Both the position numbers and the translations under genes were made by a program. Source: CAYFSC01 sp964345695 (GTDB lineage Bacteria > Bacteroidota > Rhodothermia > Rhodothermales > Salinibacteraceae). Taken from it: a DNA stretch of 6,087 bases. The notes beneath the pieces are model-generated. The model worked only from the letters and a program-made list of their open reading frames with translations, was not told the origin of the DNA and did no database searches. Positions 1 to 5,156 of this stretch are shown piece by piece. Positions within the stretch are counted from its first letter, which is position 1, and each line of letters begins with the position of its first letter. Location of the stretch: contig CAYFSC010000174.1 in NCBI GenBank assembly GCA_964345695.1, forward strand, positions 1 to 6,087, in the 5' to 3' direction.

Positions 1-658
1 CTACCTGCAGGTCGCTCCACTCGAGGTACTGCCGGTTGACATCCGTAATCTCCAGCTCGCCGCGATCCGACTTATCCAGCGACGCTGCGACGTCGACCAC
101 ACGGTTGTCATAGAAATACAGGCCGGTTACTGCGTAGTTGGACTGCGGATCGTCGGGTTTCTCCTGAATGGACTGGGCCCGCTCGTTTTCGTCAAAATCC
201 ACGACCCCGTACCGCTCCGGGTCCCGTACGTAGTACGCGAAGACGCTGGCCCCGTCGAGCCGTGCCGACGCGCTTTTGAGCAAGGACTGCAGCCCGTGGC
301 CGTAAAAGATGTTGTCGCCGAGGATCAGGCACACGTCGTCTGTGCCGATAAAGTCGCGCCCCAGGACGAAAGCCTGTGCGATGCCCTCGGGTCTGGGCTG
401 TTCCACGTACTGGATCGAAATGCCCCATTGACTGCCGTCGCCCAGCAACTGTTCGAAGCGCGGAAGGTCCTTCGGGGTGGAAATCAGCAAGACGTCACGG
501 ATGCCAGCCAGCATCAGTGTCGACAGCGGATAGTAGACCATCGGCTTGTCGTAAACGGGCAGCAGTTGCTTGCTGATTGCCTGCGTGACCGGATGGAGCC
601 GCGTCCCCGCGCCGCCGGCCAGTACGATGCCTTTGCGCGTTCGAGAAGAAGTCGTCAT
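1..658 (-). CDS. rfbA: Glucose-1-phosphate thymidylyltransferase (RmlA/RfbA), 3' end cut by window edge
   Basis: This cytoplasmic enzyme joins glucose-1-phosphate and dTTP to give dTDP-glucose and pyrophosphate, the first step towards dTDP-L-rhamnose and related surface sugars. The 219 visible residues follow the RmlA family closely from end to end. The nucleotide-binding signature GGAGTRLHP is at residues 15-23, SKQLLPVYDKP at 29-39, the metal/substrate motif LGDNIFYG at 113-120 (Asp115), ERYGVV at 148-153, EKP at 166-168 (Lys167) and GELEITD at 200-206. Family members are usually about 290 residues, so roughly 70 C-terminal residues, including the second metal-site Asp (WLDTGT motif), lie beyond base 1. 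The ATG at 656-658 is chosen because family similarity starts about eight residues after it; no Shine-Dalgarno precedes it. rfbB, rfbC and rfbD often follow in such operons and may lie off the left edge (inference). Identification is near certain. Confidence 0.96.
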   Translation of the reverse strand, partial: MTTSSRTRKGIVLAGGAGTRLHPVTQAISKQLLPVYDKPMVYYPLSTLMLAGIRDVLLISTPKDLPRFEQLLGDGSQWGISIQYVEQPRPEGIAQAFVLGRDFIGTDDVCLILGDNIFYGHGLQSLLKSASARLDGASVFAYYVRDPERYGVVDFDENERAQSIQEKPDDPQSNYAVTGLYFYDNRVVDVAASLDKSDRGELEITDVNRQYLEWSDLQV

Positions 659-763
659 GACTGGAGAGGGATCGTGGACGTAGACAGCGTGTGGTCGCGG
701 AGGAGGGGCCAAGAGCAGCGTCCCGGACCGGGGCGGACCGACCGCAACGCGAATTGCCCGCCG

Positions 764-795
764 TGAAGATAGGGGATGACCCACGGGAAAGACAA
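764..795 (-). promoter_or_regulatory. Weak Bacteroidota-type promoter candidate for rfbA
   Basis: Read on the minus strand, a TTG (793-795) is followed after 21 bases by TATCTTCA (764-771). The Bacteroidota primary sigma factor pattern is a TTG-type -33 element and TAnnTTTG at -7, and this -7 element matches at four of the six fixed positions (TA and the first TT). It would start transcription about 100 bases before the rfbA ATG. In GC-rich DNA such a match can arise by chance, so this is only a candidate. Confidence 0.2.
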
Positions 796-855
796 TCGCC
801 CATCGCAGTGAAGATCCCCCCTCTGATCGGGGCGCAGAACGGTCGAGAGGCTGGC

Positions 856-887
856 AATGGGGAGCATTCAAAATGGGGAGCATTCAA
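856..887. repeat. Perfect 16-bp tandem direct repeat, possible operator pair
   Basis: The 16-mer AATGGGGAGCATTCAA occurs twice, back to back and without mismatch (856-871 and 872-887). Each copy contains a short dyad, AATG and CATT separated by five bases, so the pair resembles two adjacent binding sites about 1.5 helical turns apart. It lies between the divergent rfbA gene and the small plus-strand ORF, where an operator would be expected. The repeat is seen directly; its regulatory role is inference. A recent slippage duplication without function is the alternative. Confidence 0.6.
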
Positions 888-940
888 GCGCAAGGTGCGT
901 ACAGGATCGTCACACCATTGCCTCAATGCACCGTGTCCGC

Positions 941-1054
941 ATGAACCGCTCTTCCTCCGACATCTATCGGCAATACGCAGGGATTCTCCTCGTGGGGGTC
1001 GCCTATCTGGGCGGCATCATCGGCTGGACCTGGGCGGTGCTGTCACTGCCCTAA
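941..1054 (+). CDS. Possible 37-residue single-pass membrane protein, unrecognised
   Basis: The reading frame encodes a short polar N-terminus (MNRSSSDIYRQY) followed by about 24 mostly hydrophobic residues from Ala13 to Leu36. The glycines at 14, 19, 24, 25 and 28 suggest a single transmembrane helix that could pack against a partner. Of 37 codons, about 30 end in G or C, as in the neighbouring real genes, which supports coding. No Shine-Dalgarno precedes the ATG at 941, and in-frame ATGs also exist at 926 and 857. The 857 start has a weak GAGAGG six bases upstream but would add 28 residues with no protein-like character. I do not recognise the family. It lies upstream of glgX on the same strand, about 220 bp before the chosen glgX start. 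It could also be a chance frame. Confidence 0.42.
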   Translation: MNRSSSDIYRQYAGILLVGVAYLGGIIGWTWAVLSLP

Positions 1055-1189
1055 CTCCGCCGCACCGCATTGAAAGTGATCTTTAAGGGTGCACCACAAT
1101 GACGGAGCGGAGACGCCCCATCCAGAGGGCTTGCATGCCTTGTCGACGTCCTTCCCGCGATTCGCAGGAGGCAAAAGGGGGGGCACTGT

Positions 1190-1279
1190 ATGTGCACCAA
1201 AAGACCTCGTTGCTTTTCTCCTTGCATCTTTCTCCAATGCCTGCTTCTTCCGATCTCGATTTCTCTTGGACGACCATGA
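1190..1279 (+). other. Possible 29-codon upstream reading frame overlapping the glgX start
   Basis: The purine run AAAAGGGGGGG (1173-1183) lies six bases before an ATG at 1190. From this ATG a 29-residue frame (MCTKRPRCFSPC then a hydrophobic stretch with a fourth Cys at residue 17) ends in TGA at 1277-1279. That stop overlaps the ATG at 1276 in an ATGA arrangement typical of translational coupling. Codon use is T/A-rich at third positions and unlike the neighbouring genes, so a regulatory leader is more likely than a functional protein, and chance is quite possible. An in-frame GTG for glgX at 1192 shares the same purine run and could be the real glgX start instead. Confidence 0.2.
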
Positions 1280-3465
1280 TGAGCGAAGCGGCTGAGGCCG
1301 CGGAAATTGTCCGGAACGGTTCGGGCTACCGAGCTTACGCCGAGGGCCTGCTCGAAACTGGAAGCGTGCGCCGCGGGCTCCCGAAGCCACTGGGCGTTGA
1401 CTTCCGGGACGGCGGCGTCAATTTTGCTGTCTTTAGCCGCCACGCCACGCAGGTATGGCTTGAACTGTACGCCCATCCGGAGGACAGCGAGCCGTCGGAG
1501 GTGATCGGGCTCAACCCTCACATGAACCGCACCGGCGACATCTGGCATGTGTGGGTGGACGGACTGCAGCCGGGCCAGCTGTACGGCTACCGCGTCGACG
1601 GTCCGTACGACCCGGACAACGGCCATCGGTTCAACCCGTACCGCCTGCTGATTGACCCGTACGCTACGGCCGTTACGCATCTCGACACATGGGACTTCGA
1701 GAAGGCCAAGGGGAGTGATCCTTCGGCGCTGGAAGAAGACGCCGTCTTGTGGAAGCAGGAAAACGTCGAATACACGCCAAAGTGCGTGATGACCAACACG
1801 GGCTTCGACTGGCAGCACGACGAGCGGCTGCAGCACGACTGGTCGGAGACCATCATCTACGAAATGCACGTCCGCGGATTCACGAAGCACCCGAGTTCGG
1901 GCGTAGAACATGCGGGAACGTATCGCGGCCTGGTTGAGAAGATTCCGTATCTGCTGTGGCTTGGAGTAACGGCCGTCGAGCTGATGCCGGTGCAGGAGTT
2001 CAACGAGTTCGAGATTCCACGCACCAACCCCGAGACCGGCGAGCCGCTTCGCAACTACTGGGGCTACAACCCGACGGCCTTCATGGCGCCCAACGGATTT
2101 TACGCCGCGGCCGGAAGCCATGGGCAGCAGGTCCTGGAGTTCAAGCAGATGGTGCAGGCGTTCCATGCGGCCGGCATTGAGGTGCTGCTGGACGTCGTCT
2201 TTAACCATACGGCCGAGGGGAACAAAGAGGGGCCGACCTTCAGTTGGCGCGGCTTCGACAATCTCGTCTACTACGTGCTCGACGAGGACCGCCGCTCGTA
2301 CCGCGACTTTACAGGTACCGGAAACACGATCAAGGCCGATCATCCCGTCGTGCGCGACATGATCTTGGATGCACTGCGCTACTGGGTCGTGGAAATGCAC
2401 GTGGACGGGTTCCGCTTCGACCTGGCCTCGGTGCTGGGCCGCGACCAGGACGGCCACATCCTCGCCGATCCGCCGCTCATCGAACGGATCGCCGAAGATC
2501 CCGTGCTGCGGGACGTCAAGATCATTGCCGAGGCGTGGGATGCGGCAGGCGCCTACCAGGTCGGATCGTTCGCCTCCGGGCGATGGGCTGAATGGAACGG
2601 CCGCTACCGCGACGATGTGCGCCGATTCTGGCACGGCGACCCGGGCATGCGGGCCGACTTCGCCAGCCGCCTTGCGGGCAGCTCCGACTTGTTTGCGCTC
2701 TCGGGACGCGGCCCCGACGCCAGCATCAATTACGTGACCTCGCACGACGGTTTTACGCTCAACGATCTCGTGAGCTACGAGCGGAAGCATAACGAGATGA
2801 ACGGCGAAAACAACCGCGACGGCACCGATGCCAATTACAGTGCCAACTTTGGCGTGGAAGGACCAACCGACGATCCCAGCATCGAGGCCGTCCGGCTGAA
2901 GCAGATCAAAAACTTCCTGCTCACGCTGTTCGTCTCGCGCGGGGTCCCCATGCTCCTCGCCGGCGACGAGATGCGACGCACGCAGCGAGGCAACAACAAC
3001 GCCTACTGTCAGGACAACGAAATCAGCTGGGTGGACTGGACGCTCGGCTCCGAGCATGCCGACCTCTTGCACTTCGTGCAGGAGCTGATCCAGTTCCGCA
3101 AGAACCGCCCGACGCTCTGCGCCGACACCTACTACCATCCGGACGAGGTGCACTGGTTCAACTGCCGCGCCCAAACGCCGGACTGGAACGATCCGGAGGG
3201 GCGCTGTCTGGGCTTGCTCGTGCCGGGGGCGGACACCTCCGACCTGCTGCTCCTGTTCAACGCCGAGGCCGAGGCGCACCGCTTCGTGCTTCCACCGGCG
3301 CCGCAGGGCGGCCCCTGGTTCCGCAAGGCCGACACGTCGCACGAAGCGCCGGGCGACATCCTCACCGCGGGCAACGAGACGCGCCTCGACGATCAGCAGC
3401 ATTACGCGATGGCCCCGCGCAGCAGCGTGATTCTCCTCGCCCCGGCTCCAGACGCAGATGCCTGA
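1276..3465 (+). CDS. glgX: Glycogen debranching enzyme GlgX (GH13 isoamylase type)
   Basis: This cytoplasmic enzyme hydrolyses alpha-1,6 branches of glycogen or limit dextrins so that phosphorylase can continue. With the start chosen here it has 729 residues, close to the family norm. A CBM48-like N-terminal domain begins near residue 36 (KPLGVDF, GGVNFAVFSRHAT). The GH13 regions follow: DVVFNH at 306-311, FRFDLA with nucleophile Asp382, AEAWD with acid/base Glu419, and TSHDG with Asp491. The GlgX hallmark AGDEMRRTQRGNNNAYCQDN is at about 562-581, followed by a beta-rich C-terminal domain. All catalytic residues are present. The frame is open back to an ATG at 1099 (788 residues; AAGGG nine bases upstream), but the first 60 residues of that version look non-conserved and their codon use differs. 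GTG 1192 and ATGs at 1237 and 1279 are further options, so the start is uncertain while the function is not. A related TreX role in trehalose synthesis cannot be excluded. Confidence 0.95.
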   Translation: MMSEAAEAAEIVRNGSGYRAYAEGLLETGSVRRGLPKPLGVDFRDGGVNFAVFSRHATQVWLELYAHPEDSEPSEVIGLNPHMNRTGDIWHVWVDGLQPGQLYGYRVDGPYDPDNGHRFNPYRLLIDPYATAVTHLDTWDFEKAKGSDPSALEEDAVLWKQENVEYTPKCVMTNTGFDWQHDERLQHDWSETIIYEMHVRGFTKHPSSGVEHAGTYRGLVEKIPYLLWLGVTAVELMPVQEFNEFEIPRTNPETGEPLRNYWGYNPTAFMAPNGFYAAAGSHGQQVLEFKQMVQAFHAAGIEVLLDVVFNHTAEGNKEGPTFSWRGFDNLVYYVLDEDRRSYRDFTGTGNTIKADHPVVRDMILDALRYWVVEMHVDGFRFDLASVLGRDQDGHILADPPLIERIAEDPVLRDVKIIAEAWDAAGAYQVGSFASGRWAEWNGRYRDDVRRFWHGDPGMRADFASRLAGSSDLFALSGRGPDASINYVTSHDGFTLNDLVSYERKHNEMNGENNRDGTDANYSANFGVEGPTDDPSIEAVRLKQIKNFLLTLFVSRGVPMLLAGDEMRRTQRGNNNAYCQDNEISWVDWTLGSEHADLLHFVQELIQFRKNRPTLCADTYYHPDEVHWFNCRAQTPDWNDPEGRCLGLLVPGADTSDLLLLFNAEAEAHRFVLPPAPQGGPWFRKADTSHEAPGDILTAGNETRLDDQQHYAMAPRSSVILLAPAPDADA

Positions 3466-3487
3466 GACGAAGGACGGTTATTCGTCC
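3466..3487. terminator. Small hairpin between convergent stops, possible bidirectional terminator
   Basis: Two overlapping inverted repeats lie at the convergent 3' ends. GGACG (3472-3476) pairs with CGTCC (3483-3487) around a six-base loop, and alternatively GACGAA (3466-3471) pairs with TTCGTC (3481-3486) around nine bases. The two folds exclude each other. The stems are short and lack a U-tract, so intrinsic termination is weakly supported. The position, just after the glgX stop and over the last codons of the facing gene, is the main argument. Confidence 0.25.
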
Positions 3488-4689
3488 ACAAACTGAATCA
3501 CGCCCCAGTCGCCGTCGATCAGCCAGTCGGGATCGTTCGACGCGGTCTCTTCGGCAGTGGCCGCGTCGATGCCGGCGGCCAGCTCGGACTTGAGCGTGCG
3601 CAGGGCCAGGAGCCGCGTCGGTAGGTACTCGACGATGCGCGCGAACGGTGCCGGGGGCGACCAGTGACGGTCGCCGAGGAGGCGCCGGTAGTTGGCGTCC
3701 CCCTTGCTGATAACGAGATCGCTTGCGCCCAGCGTGCGGGCCAGCGCATCCGACATCATCCAGCCAGGATGCGGGGAGGTCCAGAAGAAGGGATCGGTGA
3801 GGATCAGCCGGCCATCGGCCTGATGCGCTCGGAGGCGAGTGCCGAGGGTCCGGGTGTCGGGGTCGTCGGCACCGGCAAGGCTCCGGATTGTCTCGTTTAC
3901 GTCCAGGATTACGGCATCGGAGACGAACGTGGGATGGGCCTTCGCGTGCAGGTGCATCGACGCCGCGGCGTTCGTTTCCAGCAGCAGCGCGATCAGCGCC
4001 AGGTCGCTCACCAACTCGAAGCCCGCATTGTCCAGAATCACGTCGACGCGATCGAGCGGGGCGTGGGCAACGATCCATTCGGCCGCGGCACGCCGATCGT
4101 CAGCGAGGATGTGCGCGTCGGCTGGAGCGGTGGTGCGGTCGGCCTCAGACCCAGCGGGCCAGAGGCTCAAGTCGGCACGGTTGCCCCAAAGCGACAGGGT
4201 CTGCGCCCGCACCAGCGGCTCGACCTCGGGTGCGTCCTCATCAAACGCCGGAACGAGCCGGTCTGCCAGTGCGCCAATTGCCCCCGTGCTGCTGGCAAGC
4301 CCCTCCGCCTTCTGAGGACGGAAGGGATCGCACTCCGGCGAGGGAGCGCCGAAGTAACCGGCCGCGGCGACGATCCGGCGGTAGAAGTATGTTTCAGCGA
4401 AAAACCACGGGACCTCCAGCCAGTCCTGCGACCGGCGCGGTTCGATGTATGCGTTCCAATCTGAGGTGTCGGGCGCCGGAGGATCGTCGAAGGTCCGAAT
4501 CGGGGCGTGCGGGATCTCGGCCTGGAGGGCATGAAGCTGCGCCTGCCTCCGAGCCGGAAAGTCGGTTTCGCTCATCGTCTGTCGCAGGATGCGCGGCAGA
4601 CGGTCGACGACCGAATGGTGCGCGAACGAGTCCGGGTCGCCGCCGCGGAGGGGCGGCGGTGCATCGAGGGAGGGATGAGGATGAGTCAC
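3478..4689 (-). CDS. DUF89 / ARMT1-like metal-dependent phosphatase
   Basis: This 403-residue protein belongs to the DUF89 damage-control phosphatase family, subfamily III (human ARMT1/C6orf211, yeast YMR027W). Those enzymes hydrolyse sugar phosphates such as fructose-1-phosphate and fructose-6-phosphate with a divalent metal. From memory of the human sequence, similarity is co-linear throughout: SFAHHSVVDRLPRIL (21-35), FAETYFYRRI (97-106), LWGNRADLS (167-175), LDNAGFELVSDL (219-230), FVSD (255-258), SKGDANYRRLLGDRHW (328-343), LRTLKSEL (363-370) and a terminal WGVIQF. The metal-site Asp220, Asn221 and Asp258 keep the same 38-residue spacing as human Asp253 and Asp291. The start is GTG at 4687-4689; the next in-frame ATG, at 4575, would remove the conserved SFAHHSVVDR block. 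No Shine-Dalgarno is seen. It lies 36 bp after the 129-residue gene and probably shares its transcript. The protein is very acidic with four Lys. Its substrate here is unknown. Confidence 0.9.
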   Translation of the reverse strand: MTHPHPSLDAPPPLRGGDPDSFAHHSVVDRLPRILRQTMSETDFPARRQAQLHALQAEIPHAPIRTFDDPPAPDTSDWNAYIEPRRSQDWLEVPWFFAETYFYRRIVAAAGYFGAPSPECDPFRPQKAEGLASSTGAIGALADRLVPAFDEDAPEVEPLVRAQTLSLWGNRADLSLWPAGSEADRTTAPADAHILADDRRAAAEWIVAHAPLDRVDVILDNAGFELVSDLALIALLLETNAAASMHLHAKAHPTFVSDAVILDVNETIRSLAGADDPDTRTLGTRLRAHQADGRLILTDPFFWTSPHPGWMMSDALARTLGASDLVISKGDANYRRLLGDRHWSPPAPFARIVEYLPTRLLALRTLKSELAAGIDAATAEETASNDPDWLIDGDWGVIQFVDE

Positions 4690-4725
4690 GGAGATGGCAG
4701 AGGAGGGGAGCAGAGCGAGAAAGAA

Positions 4726-5115
4726 TCAGTCGGCGTCATCAGAATCGGACGCTGCGGCCTGGGGGGGAGGCGGAGTGTGGGCGTACACGTCGAAGACGGT
4801 GCGGTCGTCGGGCAGGACCGCTGCGACAACGACCTCGCGCTCGGGATTATAGGCGTCGACCAGTTTCGATAGCTTCTTGAAGGCGCCCCGTCGTGCGGCC
4901 TCGCGATCGGTGAACGTAAGGTATCGCAGGGGCGTCCGCGTGTCGTCGGCCGCCGGCGCGTCGGACGCCGACGCCTGCAGTTGAAAGACGATGGCGCCGC
5001 GTCCGCGCTGCTCATACTGGCGCCAGGCATGACGGGCGGCGGTGGACCAGCGAGCGGCAACGAGTTCGTTCAGCAGGGTCCCCGGGTCGGGAGCCGTCGT
5101 GTCGGAATCAGGCAT
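4726..5115 (-). CDS. Unrecognised acidic 129-residue protein between hemB and the ARMT1-like gene
   Basis: I do not recognise this family. A predicted helical segment (residues 13-35, NELVAARWSTAARHAWRQYE) leads into a GRGAIVFQLQ strand (38-47). A low-complexity Ala/Asp/Ser linker (48-60) follows, then TPLRYLTFTD, a basic amphipathic helix REAARRGAFKKLSKLVDAY (71-89), and strands EVVVAAVL and TVFDVYAH. It ends in a PPPP stretch and the acidic tail SDSDDAD. There is no signal peptide and no membrane segment, so a small soluble alpha/beta protein is likely. The ATG at 5113-5115 is 41 bp after the hemB stop and no Shine-Dalgarno is visible. Third-position GC preference, tight spacing and shared strand support a real gene in a hemB operon. 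An Asp/Ala-rich linker is common in halophile proteins. Confidence 0.75.
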   Translation of the reverse strand: MPDSDTTAPDPGTLLNELVAARWSTAARHAWRQYEQRGRGAIVFQLQASASDAPAADDTRTPLRYLTFTDREAARRGAFKKLSKLVDAYNPEREVVVAAVLPDDRTVFDVYAHTPPPPQAAASDSDDAD

Positions 5116-5156
5116 GGGTTGGAGGGCAGGCCGGAGGAAGCGCGTCGAAGACAGCT

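Larger units (their letters stand above)
659..940. other. Intergenic control region between divergent rfbA and the small plus-strand ORF
   Basis: No convincing gene is seen here. Open frames cross it on both strands (for example minus-strand 495-926 and plus-strand 691-1086), but their translations are Arg/Pro-rich, carry no motif and partly run antisense into rfbA. Since rfbA leaves to the left and the next genes go right, the stretch should contain promoters for both directions. It holds the perfect 16-bp tandem repeat at 856-887 and a weak minus-strand promoter candidate at 764-795, both listed separately. No tRNA-like or riboswitch-like fold was recognised by eye. Confidence 0.6.

Noticed and set aside
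763..815. Direct repeat GTGAAGAT at 763-770 and 808-815.
   Set aside because: An 8-mer repeated once within 45 bases without similar flanks is too weak to support a regulatory call.
495..926. A 143-codon minus-strand frame covering the rfbA start and the upstream spacer.
   Set aside because: It overlaps rfbA in another frame, has no recognisable domain and shows random composition in the spacer part.
1067..1086. AAAG-TGAT-CTTT mini-dyad after the small ORF as a terminator.
   Set aside because: A four-base A/T-rich stem without a T-run is too weak to terminate transcription.
1099..1275. The N-terminal 59-residue extension of GlgX from the ATG at 1099.
   Set aside because: Although AAGGG precedes it, the residues (MTERRRPIQRACMPCRRPSR and onward) do not resemble any GlgX N-terminus and third-position GC preference only becomes clear after about 1279. 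Kept as an alternative start, not the preferred one.
1051..3402. A 783-codon open frame on the minus strand, antisense to glgX.
   Set aside because: It mirrors glgX along its length and exists because GC-biased third positions suppress stop codons on the complement. Its translation is Val/Arg/His-rich with no motif, while glgX carries all GH13 catalytic regions.
3664..4880. Plus-strand open frames of 266 and 330 codons (3664-4464 and 3888-4880) opposite the phosphatase gene.
   Set aside because: They are Arg/Gly/Pro-rich shadows of the minus-strand phosphatase, whose family motifs are unambiguous.
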